The notes below the pieces were generated by a model. The model saw nothing but the letters and a program-made list of their open reading frames with translations, had not been told where the DNA came from and did not search any database. The translations under genes were made by a program, and so were the position numbers. Below, one piece after another: positions 25,583-34,467 of a stretch of 46,283 bases of DNA (its first letter is position 1; each line of letters opens with the position of its first letter). This DNA is from Campylobacteraceae bacterium. GTDB taxonomy: Bacteria; Campylobacterota; Campylobacteria; Campylobacterales; Sulfurovaceae. The stretch lies in assembly GCA_027100635.1 (NCBI GenBank), contig JAMOOQ010000042.1:1-46283 (forward strand). Direction: 5' to 3'.

Positions 25583-26902
25583 ATGCATGGAATTGATTTA
25601 ACAACCACTTGGCTAGGCTTTACAGCCTTACTAGTCTTTATAATAGCATATTATTTTATCGCAACAGAAGATAAATATATGATAAATAAGGCAAAACCAG
25701 CACTATTTGCTGGAACTTTTATATTTATGTTAATAGGGTTTTATTATTCTATTAATGGTCTTGATGTAAATCATCTTCATCACGAAGTTGAGATATTAAT
25801 TGTTGAAATTGCTGGAATCTTTTTCTTCTTATTTGTTGCTATGACATATATTGAAGCTATGATTGATAGAGATGTATTTTCAGTTTTGAGATATAATCTC
25901 GTATCAAAAGGTTACAATTATAAAAAGCTCTTCTGGATAACAGGTGCATTAGCATTTTTTATATCTCCTATAGCTGATAACCTTACAACTGCTTTAATTC
26001 TTTCAACTGTTCTAATCACAATTGATAAAGAGAATCTAAAGTTTGTAGTTCCATCTGCGATTAATATTGTTGTTGCGGCTAATGCTGGTGGTGCTTGGAG
26101 TCCATTTGGAGATATTACAACTTTAATGGTTTGGGTTGATGGTAAAGCTAGTTTTACAGACTTTTTATTCCTATTTCCTACATCTATTATTGGTTGGGGA
26201 ATTACTGCATTTTTATTAAGTAAATATATTCCAGAAGGTTCACCTCCATTTAATAATTCAGAAGAAAAAGTGGAAATTGCAAAAGGTGGAAAAGAGATTA
26301 TGGGATTATTTGTATTTACAATATTTAGTGCTGTTATATCTCATCAAGTCCTTCATTTACCTGCTATGTGGGGTATGATGTTTGGTCTTTCAATTTTAAA
26401 ACTTTATACTTATACACTAAATAAGAGTAAAAAAGAAGAGGAGGAGCATATCAATATATTTGATTATATAGCAAAAATAGAGAATGATACTTTATTATTC
26501 TTCTTTGGTATTTTAGCTGCTGTAGGTGGTCTTCACTTTATTGGTTTCTTAGAATATTTTACTGCTTTATATTCTCAATTTGGAGCAACTGCTGTAAATA
26601 TTGGTGTAGGTTTCTTATCTGCAATTGTAGATAATGTACCTGTTATGAGTGCCGTTTTAAAATCAAGCCCTGATATGGGAGCTGATGCTCACGCTCAATG
26701 GATGCTTGTTACTCTTACTGCTGGTGTTGGTGGCAGTTTAATATCATTTGGTTCCGCTGCTGGTGTTGGTGTAATGGGTAAACTTCATGGAATCTACACA
26801 TTTGCATCTCATATGAGATATGCATGGACAATTTTCATTGGATATATAGCTTCTGTAACAATTTGGTATATTCAATTTATAATGTTAGGAATTGGAGCAT
26901 AA
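25583..26902 (+). CDS. nhaD: NhaD-type sodium:proton antiporter
   Basis: A 439-residue polytopic inner-membrane protein of the ion transporter superfamily, NhaD type, with about a dozen hydrophobic helices. Conserved features are AFFISPIADNLTTALILSTV, NIVVAANAGGAWSPFGDITT followed by LMVW, and the second-half repeat FLSAIVDNVPVMSAVL. These D-N-x-x-T/P re-entrant motifs of the two inverted halves line the Na+ path. It exports Na+ in exchange for H+ and is common in marine and saline Campylobacterota. The GMC oxidoreductase gene starts 12 bases downstream, likely on the same transcript. Confidence 0.93.
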   Translation: MHGIDLTTTWLGFTALLVFIIAYYFIATEDKYMINKAKPALFAGTFIFMLIGFYYSINGLDVNHLHHEVEILIVEIAGIFFFLFVAMTYIEAMIDRDVFSVLRYNLVSKGYNYKKLFWITGALAFFISPIADNLTTALILSTVLITIDKENLKFVVPSAINIVVAANAGGAWSPFGDITTLMVWVDGKASFTDFLFLFPTSIIGWGITAFLLSKYIPEGSPPFNNSEEKVEIAKGGKEIMGLFVFTIFSAVISHQVLHLPAMWGMMFGLSILKLYTYTLNKSKKEEEEHINIFDYIAKIENDTLLFFFGILAAVGGLHFIGFLEYFTALYSQFGATAVNIGVGFLSAIVDNVPVMSAVLKSSPDMGADAHAQWMLVTLTAGVGGSLISFGSAAGVGVMGKLHGIYTFASHMRYAWTIFIGYIASVTIWYIQFIMLGIGA

Positions 26903-26913
26903 AGTTTTTTTAG

Positions 26914-28512
26914 ATGAGTAACTATGATGTTGCCATCATTGGTTCAGGAGCTGGTGGTGGTGCATTAGCCTACTCTCTTTCTAAGGCTGGGTTTAATGTT
27001 ATAATTATAGAAAAAGGTGATTTTATCTCACGAGATAATTTTACCAAAGATGAACTAGCTTATTGTAGAAGAGATATAGTTACTCCATCTCTTAAAGATG
27101 AGTATCATATTATAGAAGAATATATAGATAATAAGTGGCAATTAAATTCAACAAAAAATCTAAATTCAAGCTTTTGGAATGGAAATATTGTTGGTGGTTC
27201 ATCAAATTTTATGAGTGGAATGTTTCATAAACTTGCCCCTGATGATTTTAGATTAAAAGATAGATATAAAGATATAAAAAATGCAAATATTGAAAATTGG
27301 GTAATTAGTTATAAAGATTTAGAGCCATATTATAAAGAAGCTAAAGAGTTAGTAGGAATTACCACAGATACAAAAGAGAGTAGTTTTGTTAGATTATTAG
27401 ATAAAGTTGCAAAAAATGAAAATATAGATATATCTAAAACTCCAAGAGCAATACTCTCAAAATCATTAAATGATAGAGATGGATGTTATTATTCAAATTT
27501 TTGTGGAAGTTATGGATGTAGTAGTGGTGCAAAAGGAAGCTCTTTAGAAGCTTTTATCACCCCTGCAATTAAAAATTATGGCTTAAAACTTATTTATAAC
27601 TCCCATGTTAAAAAACTTATCTCCTCAAAAACAAATATATCTTCTGCTTTAGTAATAGATACAAAAACGGGTTTAGAGTTTACAATTCAAGCAAAAATAT
27701 TTCTTGTATCAGCACAAGCTCACGAAAGTGTAAGATTACTTTTTAATTCAGCAAATAGTTTTTATCCCAATGGACTAGCAAATTCAAGTGGAGAACTTGG
27801 TAAAAATTTAATATTCTCAGCAGGTGGATATGGATTGGTGGAGTTTGAAAAATCAAAACTTGATAAAGAATTTTTGCCAAAATATTATGAAAAAGGATAT
27901 TTTATAAATCGTTCAATCAAAGAGTGGATTGAGATAGATAATATGAAAGGTGCGATGATTGAATTTATGTTTGAACATGCAAATCCTATTGCAAAAGCTA
28001 TAAAATCAAAATATGATGAAGATAATAATCTTATTTGGGGTCAAAAACTGGTAGATAATTTGAAATATAAATTTAATGATATAGTTACTTTACGATATGA
28101 GATATTTGCAGATTGGTTGCCAAATAATAAATGTTATATATCTGTTGATAAAAATAGTTTAGATAAATATGGTATGCCTGTTGGGAAACTAAAAATTTAT
28201 AGTCATCCACATAATCTTAAAATTGCAAAAATTGTTGATAAAAAACTAAATCTATTTTTTAAAAAGATGAATGCCTCAAAAATATATAGCAAAATTAATA
28301 GCTCTGCTCCTCAAAATTTGATAGCAGGAGGATGTAGGTTTGGAGATAATCCACAAAAATCAGTACTAAATAGTTATTGTCAAACTCATGATATAAAAAA
28401 TTTATTTGTTGTTGATGCTAGTTTTATGCCTACAGGTGGAAGTATACCCTATACTTGGACAATTTATGCAAATGCTTTAAGAATAGCAGATTATATTAAA
28501 CAAATAGTTTAA
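26914..28512 (+). CDS. GMC-family FAD-dependent oxidoreductase
   Basis: A 532-residue flavoprotein of the glucose-methanol-choline family. The N-terminal dinucleotide-binding motif is VAIIGSGAGGGALAYSLSKA with the acidic end of strand 2 in IIIEKGD. The FAD-covering loop region is WNGNIVGGSSNFMSGMFHKL. The C-terminal GMC domain has GGCRFGDNP and NLFVVDASFMPTGGSIPYTW followed by TIYANALRIADYI, with the usual catalytic His/Asn region altered (PTGGSIPYTWT). A Cys-rich stretch YYSNFCGSYGCSSGAKGS resembles the gluconate 2-dehydrogenase large-subunit branch. No signal peptide is seen. The substrate is unknown; an alcohol or sugar-acid dehydrogenase is likely. Probably co-transcribed with nhaD. Confidence 0.85.
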   Translation: MSNYDVAIIGSGAGGGALAYSLSKAGFNVIIIEKGDFISRDNFTKDELAYCRRDIVTPSLKDEYHIIEEYIDNKWQLNSTKNLNSSFWNGNIVGGSSNFMSGMFHKLAPDDFRLKDRYKDIKNANIENWVISYKDLEPYYKEAKELVGITTDTKESSFVRLLDKVAKNENIDISKTPRAILSKSLNDRDGCYYSNFCGSYGCSSGAKGSSLEAFITPAIKNYGLKLIYNSHVKKLISSKTNISSALVIDTKTGLEFTIQAKIFLVSAQAHESVRLLFNSANSFYPNGLANSSGELGKNLIFSAGGYGLVEFEKSKLDKEFLPKYYEKGYFINRSIKEWIEIDNMKGAMIEFMFEHANPIAKAIKSKYDEDNNLIWGQKLVDNLKYKFNDIVTLRYEIFADWLPNNKCYISVDKNSLDKYGMPVGKLKIYSHPHNLKIAKIVDKKLNLFFKKMNASKIYSKINSSAPQNLIAGGCRFGDNPQKSVLNSYCQTHDIKNLFVVDASFMPTGGSIPYTWTIYANALRIADYIKQIV

Positions 28513-28614
28513 GTTTTATTTAAAATTTTGTTTACGATTTGTTAAGAGTTTTGAGTTACAATTCTACCCATTAAAGTATATTTAATTAAATAAATATTAA
28601 AATTAAGGGTATTA

Positions 28615-29070
28615 ATGAAAAAAATTTACATTTTATTGGTGATGCTATCATTCATCATATCAACAACTTCTGCGACAAACTATAACAAGAAACTTCAACA
28701 AAGCATTATAAAATCAGCAAAAAAACTAAAAGGTAAGAAATATAGATGGGGAGCAACTGGTCCATATAAATTTGATTGTTCTGGTTATACTCAATACATT
28801 TGTAAAAAAAATGGTGTATCTATCCCACGAAATTCAAGATTACAATCTAAATTTGGTAAATATATTAAAAGAAAAGACCTTAGAATTGGTGATTTAGTAT
28901 TTTTTGATACATCAAAAAGAAGAAGAGGATATGTAAATCATGTTGGAATATATATAGGTCATGATAAATTTATCCATGCAAGTAGTGCAAAGAAAAAAGT
29001 TGTAATCACAAGCCTTAATAAAACTTTTCATGGAAAACGATTTAAATGGGGCAGAAGAGTATCTAGTTAA
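28615..29070 (+). CDS. NlpC/P60 (C40) cell-wall peptidase
   Basis: A 151-residue secreted peptidase. A signal peptide (KKIYILLVMLSFIISTTSAT) is followed directly by a single NlpC/P60 domain. The catalytic Cys is in KFDCSGYTQYI, the His in YVNHVGIYIGHD and the third polar residue in FIHASS. Family members cut D-gamma-glutamyl-diaminopimelate links in peptidoglycan stems. No SH3 or other targeting domain is present, so this is the minimal form. It has its own upstream region (28513-28614) and is followed by a repeat element, so it is probably monocistronic. Confidence 0.93.
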   Translation: MKKIYILLVMLSFIISTTSATNYNKKLQQSIIKSAKKLKGKKYRWGATGPYKFDCSGYTQYICKKNGVSIPRNSRLQSKFGKYIKRKDLRIGDLVFFDTSKRRRGYVNHVGIYIGHDKFIHASSAKKKVVITSLNKTFHGKRFKWGRRVSS

Positions 29071-29097
29071 TTAAAATTAGAAAATAAATAACTTTCA

Positions 29098-29161
29098 AAG
29101 GGCAACCACAAGGGATTGCCCCTACACACCTCTTTCGTAGGGGTACTTCTTGTAGATACCC
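29098..29161. repeat. Dispersed GGGCAACC repeat, copy 3, compound palindrome
   Basis: GGGCAA/TTGCCC (29100-29121) overlaps a second perfect stem, CCCCTAC/GTAGGGG (29119-29143). That is followed by a weaker GGGTA/TACCC pair. The three nested or alternative hairpins lie in the 188-base gap before the porin gene, where the rest of the gap is the porin promoter. Confidence 0.75.
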
Positions 29162-29224
29162 TAAAATTATTGGTTTTATTTATTTGGTTATCTTTAATAT
29201 AATCAAACTATAATAATTCTTTAG

Positions 29225-29230
29225 TATAAT
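29225..29230 (+). promoter_or_regulatory. -10 element of the porin gene
   Basis: TATAAT, 29 bases before the ATG at 29259. The Shine-Dalgarno AGGGAG sits just before the ATG. No -35 is visible. Confidence 0.5.
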
Positions 29231-29258
29231 TTCATAAATTATTTAGGGAGTTATACTT

Positions 29259-30407
29259 ATGAAAAAAATTATATTATCAATAACTACAATAACAACACTA
29301 TCATTCTCAGATGGTGCGGTTTTACCAGAAGAATTAATTACTAAAATAGTGCCTAAAGTAACTCAGCATAAAAGTATTTTTGATAGAATTCATACTAAGG
29401 GAGACCTCAGGTTACGATATGAACTTATTGAAAGAGATGATAAAACAGATAAGTATAGAGAAAGATATAGAGTTAGATACTCTATAAATGTTGATATTAC
29501 AGATAATATAATAATTCAAAGTGCTATTTCAAGTGGTAAAGATAACCCAACCTCTGGAAATGTAAGTTTTAAAGATGATGAAAATATTGCAGACTATTTT
29601 ATAGATGTTTTAAAACTTGATATTTTGAATTTAAAATATAAATTTGATAACTCTTGGATAAATATTGGTAAAAGTAAACATAATATTTATAGACCAATCA
29701 AAACACAACTTATTTGGGATAATGATATTCGTTTAGAGGGTGTAAACTATGGATATAAAGATGATCTAAAAAGATATAGAGTGGGTATTAATAAACTTCA
29801 TAGATTAGAAAATGAGGCTAATAGTAATGATGATATTTATATCTATTTAGCACAATATGTACAAACAATGAAATTAGAAAACTCTAAACTTAATTTTGGT
29901 GGTGGTTTTTATTACTATGATGGTGTAAAGGGGAATACTACTCCTTATGGTAAAGGTGCATTGGGTAATTCAATGGATATAAATGGACTTTATCTGAATG
30001 ATTATACTATTATAGAGGCATTTTCAGAATTAAAATTACCAAATGTATTTGGTAAACCTTTTAAAATAGCTGGTACTATTGCATATAATGCAGAAGCAGA
30101 TGATAATAATCTCGCTTATGATATAAGTATGCAACTAGGTGATACTAAAAATATCAATGATTGGAAAGTAGGATATACCTATAGAGATGTTGAAAAAGAT
30201 GCCGTATTCGCAGCACATAATGACTCTGATTTTATTGCAGGTGGAACTGATGGTAAAGGTCATATAATAACAGCTAAATATAAATTTGCTAAAAATATAG
30301 ATTTGGGTGGACACTTTCAGTGGGCTACACTTAATGAAGAAAAAAGTACAACCGATCTAGAGTCTGATTATCATCGTGTACAATTGGATGTTATTCTTAA
30401 ATTTTAA
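29259..30407 (+). CDS. Putative outer-membrane porin
   Basis: A 382-residue exported protein: a short signal (MKKIILSITTITTLSFSDGA), then alternating amphipathic strands ending in a terminal Phe (RVQLDVILKF), the typical beta-barrel end signal. The N-terminal KGDLRLRYELIERDDKTDKY followed by RERYRVRYSINVDITDN is characteristic of the putative-porin family common in Campylobacterota. Other barrel-like strands are GGGFYYYDGV, KIAGTIAYNAEADD and HITAKYKFAKNIDLGGHFQW. It would be a general or anion-type diffusion channel; the substrate cannot be deduced. It is monocistronic, with its own promoter. Confidence 0.75.
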   Translation: MKKIILSITTITTLSFSDGAVLPEELITKIVPKVTQHKSIFDRIHTKGDLRLRYELIERDDKTDKYRERYRVRYSINVDITDNIIIQSAISSGKDNPTSGNVSFKDDENIADYFIDVLKLDILNLKYKFDNSWINIGKSKHNIYRPIKTQLIWDNDIRLEGVNYGYKDDLKRYRVGINKLHRLENEANSNDDIYIYLAQYVQTMKLENSKLNFGGGFYYYDGVKGNTTPYGKGALGNSMDINGLYLNDYTIIEAFSELKLPNVFGKPFKIAGTIAYNAEADDNNLAYDISMQLGDTKNINDWKVGYTYRDVEKDAVFAAHNDSDFIAGGTDGKGHIITAKYKFAKNIDLGGHFQWATLNEEKSTTDLESDYHRVQLDVILKF

Positions 30408-30736
30408 TAACTGATGTTATGCACTTTATTTAGTATTAAAATAACAAATTTCTGAGATTGACATAAGCCAATAATATTATTTAAATACTTAAATAACAAA
30501 AAAAGATAACAAAAGAGATATTTGATGATATAATAATAGAAATAAAAGGAGATAAATGAGAGATACCAAGTTTAGCGAAAGCTTGGAGGGAGAGATGAGG
30601 GAATAAGTATGGTTATCTATAGTTATATTAAAACGGGATTAGAGGTAAAATAAAATAATCTTTCAGAAAAATTATTATTATTAATTAAAAAAATAACAGA
30701 TATAGATAATAATTTAATTAGATATTTCAACTTTTT

Positions 30737-30792
30737 GGAAGCGATGCTTTAACTACACCTAGCTATTTGGTGAGGCTTCAGCTATCACTTCC
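30737..30792. repeat. Intergenic palindromic element, copy A
   Basis: An outer imperfect stem GGAAG-GAT-GCT / AGC-ATC-CTTCC with small bulges. Inside it is a hairpin CACC/GGTG with a 9-base loop. The ends resemble a second element at 37208-37251 (GGCTTTAGC...GCTAAAG...CACTTCC). Confidence 0.45.
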
Positions 30793-30980
30793 GAAGAGCA
30801 ATTAATTCTTAATTCATTGATATTGACACAATCTATGGTTAGACTTGAATGATTTAGCTAAATTAAAAATGTTTGAAATATTATATAATACTCAAGTTTC
30901 TACGTGGCTTAAAAAGCAAATTCTTTTAACTAACAGAAGATTAATTGGTAAAGAGTTTAATAGGATTTTAATATATTTTA

Positions 30981-30989
30981 TGCTAAAAT
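30981..30989 (+). promoter_or_regulatory. -10 element of ndk
   Basis: TGCTAAAAT (extended -10, TAT before TGC) 33 bases upstream of the ndk ATG. Its place inside the open frame upstream supports the ATG at 31022 as the true start. Confidence 0.5.
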
Positions 30990-31021
30990 TTCATTTAAAA
31001 TATAAAAATAGGGCAACAACT

Positions 31022-31435
31022 ATGGAAAGAACATTATCAATCATTAAACCTGATGCAGTAGCTAAAGGCGTTATCGGAAAAATTTTAGATAGATTTGAAA
31101 GCAATGGATTAACAATTGCAGCAACAAGAAAAATGCAATTAAGCAAAGCAGACGCAGAAGCTTTTTATGCAGTTCATGCAGAAAGACCATTCTTTGGTGA
31201 ATTAGTAGAATTTATGATCTCTGGTCCAGTTGTTGTAACTGTATTAGAGGGTGAAAATGCAATGCAAATCAATAGAGACTTAATGGGTGCAACAAATCCA
31301 AAAGAGGCAGAAGCTGGAACTATTAGAGCTGATTTTGCTGAATCTATTGATGCTAATGCTGTTCATGGTAGTGATAGTGTTGAAAATGCAGAGATTGAAA
31401 TTAACTTCTTCTTCGCTCAAAAAGAGATAGTATAA
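31022..31435 (+). CDS. ndk: Nucleoside diphosphate kinase
   Basis: A 137-residue NDK, the standard length, which transfers phosphate between nucleoside tri- and diphosphates. The start is set at 31022 because [20 protein letters not shown] is the family N-terminus. The frame runs upstream to a TTG at 30845, but that part is unlike any NDK and contains the likely promoter. The active-site His is in [15 protein letters not shown], and [20 protein letters not shown] is the nucleotide-binding segment. It is the first gene of ndk-yceD-rpmF-plsX, a conserved order in Campylobacterota. Confidence 0.96.
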   Translation: MERTLSIIKPDAVAKGVIGKILDRFESNGLTIAATRKMQLSKADAEAFYAVHAERPFFGELVEFMISGPVVVTVLEGENAMQINRDLMGATNPKEAEAGTIRADFAESIDANAVHGSDSVENAEIEINFFFAQKEIV

Positions 31436-31445
31436 GTTTAACTTT

Positions 31446-31820
31446 ATGAAAATACACTTTGATAAAATAGGGTCTTTAACAAAAGATTTTAATTATAGTG
31501 ATGATGGAGTTTCATTTATTGGAACTCTTAATAAACTTAGTTATCATAGAGTATCTTTAGAGGGAAAACTTAGTGGCTCTATTGATATTGATTGTGCAAG
31601 ATGTGCAGAAAGTATTAAATATATTTTAGATAGTAATCTAAAATTTACTATTAGTGACGAATTTATAAAAACTACTAATAATTTAAATATTATAGAGTTT
31701 CTTGATGGAGTTATTGATATTAAATATATTGTAGATAGTGAAATAAATTCTATTAAAATATCTTATATCTATTGTGAAAAATGTAGTAATAGTGATAAAG
31801 AGTTTGAATTAGAATTTTAA
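31446..31820 (+). CDS. yceD: YceD/DUF177 family protein
   Basis: A 124-residue DUF177 protein, as expected directly before rpmF. DIDCARCAESIKYIL and SYIYCEKCSNSDKEF supply two C-x-x-C pairs that may bind zinc, as in other members. In other bacteria YceD homologues are tied to 23S rRNA accumulation and the rpmF-plsX-fab cluster. It is 10 bases after ndk and 29 before rpmF, clearly in the operon. Confidence 0.85.
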   Translation: MKIHFDKIGSLTKDFNYSDDGVSFIGTLNKLSYHRVSLEGKLSGSIDIDCARCAESIKYILDSNLKFTISDEFIKTTNNLNIIEFLDGVIDIKYIVDSEINSIKISYIYCEKCSNSDKEFELEF

Positions 31821-31849
31821 ATATAATATTAAAGTAAAAAGGATATAAA

Positions 31850-32020
31850 ATGGCAGTACCTAAAAGACGAGTAAGTAAAACACAAGGTTTAAAAAGAAGA
31901 ACTCATTATAAATTGACTCTTCCAAGACCAGTTAAAGATGAAGATGGAACATGGAGAATGCCTCATCATATGAATATGACAACAGGTGAATATATCAAGC
32001 AAGAAAAAAAAGACAAATAA
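31850..32020 (+). CDS. rpmF: 50S ribosomal protein bL32
   Basis: A 56-residue L32. It starts [20 protein letters not shown], the diagnostic L32 N-terminus, then [20 protein letters not shown] and TTGEYIKQ. The zinc-type Cys pair of some L32 proteins is absent; this is the Cys-free form. AAAAAGGATATAAA precedes the ATG. The gene sits between yceD and plsX. Confidence 0.97.
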   Translation: MAVPKRRVSKTQGLKRRTHYKLTLPRPVKDEDGTWRMPHHMNMTTGEYIKQEKKDK

Positions 32021-32026
32021 AAAATT

Positions 32027-33022
32027 ATGATTAGAATAGCAATAGATGCTATGGGCGGGGACTTTGGTCCTGAGCCAATCATAGAGGGCGTAATTGCAGC
32101 ACTTGATGAACGAAGTCAAGATTTTAAACCTATACTTGTAGGTGATAAAGAAGAACTACTATCACACATTCCAGAATATTATCTTAATCAAGTAGAGTTT
32201 ATTGAGTCTAGTGATGTTATATTGATGAGTGATAGTGCTACTAATGCACTTAAAAGAAAAGAATCATCTATTTATAAAGCTGTTGAATTAGTAAGAGATA
32301 AAAAAGCTGATGCAGTATTGTCTGCTGGACACAGTGGAGCAACAATGGCCGTTGCCACATTGCGTATAGGAAGATTAAAAAATGTCTCTAAACCTGCTCT
32401 TGCTACACTAATGCCGAATATAAATGAAGGTAAAACTTTGGTTCTTGATGTTGGTGCAGTAGTAGAATGTAAGCCTCAAAATTTATATGAATTTGGTGTT
32501 ATGGGTAAAACTTATGCACAACAAATATTAAATATAAAATTTCCAAAAGTTGGTTTATTGGCAAATGGGGCAGAAGAGAGCAAAGGCAATGAACTTACAA
32601 AAGCTTCTTTTAAACTTCTTAAAGATATTGATGGATTTATTGGTAATATTGAGGGACGAGATATTTTCAATGGTAATGTAGATGTTGTTGTTTGTGACGG
32701 ATTTACAGGTAATATTTTATTAAAAGCTAGTGAAGGTGTGGTTTCAACAATATTTGATATGATGAAAAAAAATATCAAAAAATCTATCCCTGCAAAATTT
32801 GGTGCTTTATTAATGAAAAAAAGAGTATTTAAAAATCTTAAAAAAGAATTAGATTATGCAGAATATGGTGGGGCGCCACTTTTAGGTGTTAATGGATGTG
32901 CAATTGTAAGTCATGGTAGTTCTAATGCAAAAGCTATAAAAAATGCAATCTATCAAGCCATTAGTTTTAGTAAATCAAATGTCAATAAGACAATAGAAGA
33001 AAATATTTTAAATCATAAATAA
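32027..33022 (+). CDS. plsX: Phosphate acyltransferase
   Basis: A 331-residue PlsX, which converts acyl-ACP to acyl-phosphate for phospholipid synthesis at the membrane surface. It starts with the family motif [20 protein letters not shown], then [61 protein letters not shown] and [10 protein letters not shown]. It begins 7 bases after rpmF. The usual next gene, fabH, is not here: a repeat element and a convergent gene follow. Confidence 0.97.
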   Translation: MIRIAIDAMGGDFGPEPIIEGVIAALDERSQDFKPILVGDKEELLSHIPEYYLNQVEFIESSDVILMSDSATNALKRKESSIYKAVELVRDKKADAVLSAGHSGATMAVATLRIGRLKNVSKPALATLMPNINEGKTLVLDVGAVVECKPQNLYEFGVMGKTYAQQILNIKFPKVGLLANGAEESKGNELTKASFKLLKDIDGFIGNIEGRDIFNGNVDVVVCDGFTGNILLKASEGVVSTIFDMMKKNIKKSIPAKFGALLMKKRVFKNLKKELDYAEYGGAPLLGVNGCAIVSHGSSNAKAIKNAIYQAISFSKSNVNKTIEENILNHK

Positions 33023-33063
33023 AGATTTAATTAGACATCCTTCATAAGTAGTCTACAGTTTAC

Positions 33064-33147
33064 GAGACCCTGAAATCAAGTTCAGGGTGACAAAGTCCAT
33101 CATTTAGGATTATAAAATTTATCATTCCGTGCTTGACACGGAACCTC
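33064..33147. repeat. Double-hairpin (BIME-like) intergenic repeat
   Basis: Two hairpins of the same family in opposite orientation. CCCTGAA/TTCAGGG (33068-33087) lies within GAGACCCTGAAATCAAGTTC. TTCCGTG/CACGGAA (33125-33143) lies within TCATTCCGTGCTTGACACGG. Each reads GAG-N-stem-TCAAG-stem-TGA on one strand. A 34-base spacer separates them. It lies in the 239-base gap between plsX and a convergent gene, where it could also act as a terminator. Confidence 0.75.
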
Positions 33148-33261
33148 TAAAATCAAGAGTGTCTACTACTTTTAATACTCTATAAAGGATACAACACCCC
33201 CCAATTTTACTATAAATTTCACCTCCTCAGAGAGGATAAAACTAAGCGTATAGCGAGTAAT

Positions 33262-33681
33262 TTAAACGGCAAACATTATTTGAGATAAAGCGATAATTAT
33301 AACCACAAGTGCGAATGGAAATATATGACTTTTAAATACTAATGGTTGAATTTTAAAGAACACTTGTAATACACCACGAAGTCCTAGCCATAATCCTAAA
33401 AATGCTTTAATTGAAAGTAAAATTTGAAAGTTTGTTAAACCATCTTCACCAATAGTTCCAAAATTAATATATATTAGATATATCCCTGTTGCCACTGCAA
33501 GAATAAGACTTTTTGGTACCACTTTTCTAACATATTGCATAAAATACTCTCGTACTTTAGTATGCTCCTTTTCGCTTATATCCTTTTTAATTTTTGATAA
33601 AAAAAGATTGTCTGTAAATAAAAATCCACCATAAATAAATACAGAGAATATATGTGTAAGTTTTATTATTAAGTATGTCAT
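33262..33681 (-). CDS. Small four-helix inner-membrane protein (CopD/HemJ-like)
   Basis: A 139-residue integral membrane protein with about four helices: LIIKLTHIFSVFIYGGFLF, KSLILAVATGIYLIYINFG, FQILLSIKAFLGLWLGLRGV and FPFALVVIIIALSQIMFAV. The first helix carries His in KLTHIFSVFIYGG, as in CopD/HemJ-like and related haem-binding membrane proteins. A basic cytoplasmic loop lies between helices 1 and 2. It is monocistronic and faces plsX. The precise family is uncertain; haem or copper binding is possible but only by analogy. Confidence 0.55.
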   Translation of the reverse strand: MTYLIIKLTHIFSVFIYGGFLFTDNLFLSKIKKDISEKEHTKVREYFMQYVRKVVPKSLILAVATGIYLIYINFGTIGEDGLTNFQILLSIKAFLGLWLGLRGVLQVFFKIQPLVFKSHIFPFALVVIIIALSQIMFAV

Positions 33682-33804
33682 TAAAATTAGCCTTAAAATA
33701 TGATAGAAATTTTACCATTTTTTTATATATTATATATTAATTTTTAAGTAAATTAATAGGCAATCACAATATAATTATAACAAATTAAATTTATTGGAAG
33801 TGTC

Positions 33805-34467
33805 TTGTCAATTAATAGTATTATAAAATCTTTAGACTTTTTTGCATCCTTAAGTGATTCTCAAGTCAATCAATTAGCAAAAATATCTACAATAAACTCT
33901 TATAATAAAGAGTATATCTTATATTATGAAAATAGCAAAATTAATTCTCTGCTTTTTTTAACAGATGGATTAGCAAAATCATATAAAATAGATAAAAATA
34001 ATAATGAGATTTTTTTATTTTTTATCCATAAAAATAGTATGTTATCAGAGATTTCAACAGTTTATAGTGATTCATTGTATTCATATTCTAATCTTTCTTT
34101 TATAGAAAAATCTCAGGTTTTAAGTATAGATTATAAACTATTTAAAGATAATTTTTTGCAACAAAATATTTTAAATTTAGAGTTTATGAATGAGATTATA
34201 GTACGCTCTTCTAAACTAGAATCTCTGATTAATAGAGAGTTTCTTTTTGAAGCAGTTACAAAAGTATCAATGATGTTATCTTCTGATTTGAATATGTTCA
34301 ATAGGTTTAAACGTCAAGATATTTCACTTATATTAAATATTCAACCTGCAACTCTTTCAAGAGTTTTAAGTAGATTAAAAAGAAATGGTATAATTCATAT
34401 AGACCAAGGTAAAGTCTCTATATTAAATAGGGACAAATTAGATTTAATCTATAGGGAGTTAATATGA
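33805..34467 (+). CDS. Crp/Fnr-family transcriptional regulator
   Basis: A 220-residue regulator with an N-terminal cyclic-nucleotide-binding-like beta barrel (about 10-120: SLSDSQVNQLAKISTINSYN, then LLFLTDGLAKSYKID). A dimer helix and a C-terminal winged helix follow (about 165-215: FKRQDISLILNIQPATLSRV followed by LSRLKRNGIIHIDQGKVSIL). No cysteine cluster is present, so it is not an oxygen-sensing FNR with an iron-sulfur centre. The start is a TTG at 33805 with GGAAG upstream. Its stop overlaps the ATG of the next gene (ATGA), a PilJ-like membrane protein. The pair probably forms one signalling module, likely for nitrogen-oxide or redox control. That role is inferred. Confidence 0.85.
   Translation: MSINSIIKSLDFFASLSDSQVNQLAKISTINSYNKEYILYYENSKINSLLFLTDGLAKSYKIDKNNNEIFLFFIHKNSMLSEISTVYSDSLYSYSNLSFIEKSQVLSIDYKLFKDNFLQQNILNLEFMNEIIVRSSKLESLINREFLFEAVTKVSMMLSSDLNMFNRFKRQDISLILNIQPATLSRVLSRLKRNGIIHIDQGKVSILNRDKLDLIYRELI

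Larger units (their letters stand above)
30408..31021. other. Long non-coding gap before ndk with remnants
   Basis: 614 bases without a convincing gene. It begins with AACTGATGTTATGCACTTTA, a motif repeated after nadB (36955-36975). At 30555 an AAAAGGAGATAA ribosome-binding site precedes a 16-codon ORF (MRDTKFSESLEGEMRE), perhaps the 5' end of a lost gene. A palindromic element lies at 30737-30792. From 30845 a TTG-initiated frame runs into ndk ([19 protein letters not shown] and onward); it looks like a gene remnant, not part of ndk. No tRNA or known RNA is recognised. Confidence 0.5.

Noticed and set aside
30737-30792. Integron attC-like site because of the imperfect palindrome
   Set aside because: The core GTTRRRY/RYYYAAC ends are absent, no integrase or cassette array is present, and a similar palindrome occurs elsewhere as a repeat.
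30845-31021. N-terminal extension of Ndk from a TTG codon
   Set aside because: NDK family proteins begin at [11 protein letters not shown]. The extension has no family similarity and contains the likely promoter.
31889-32119. Minus-strand frame over rpmF and the plsX start
   Set aside because: It is antisense to ribosomal protein L32, which is certain on the plus strand.
32512-32778. Minus-strand frame inside plsX
   Set aside because: It is a shadow of conserved PlsX sequence.
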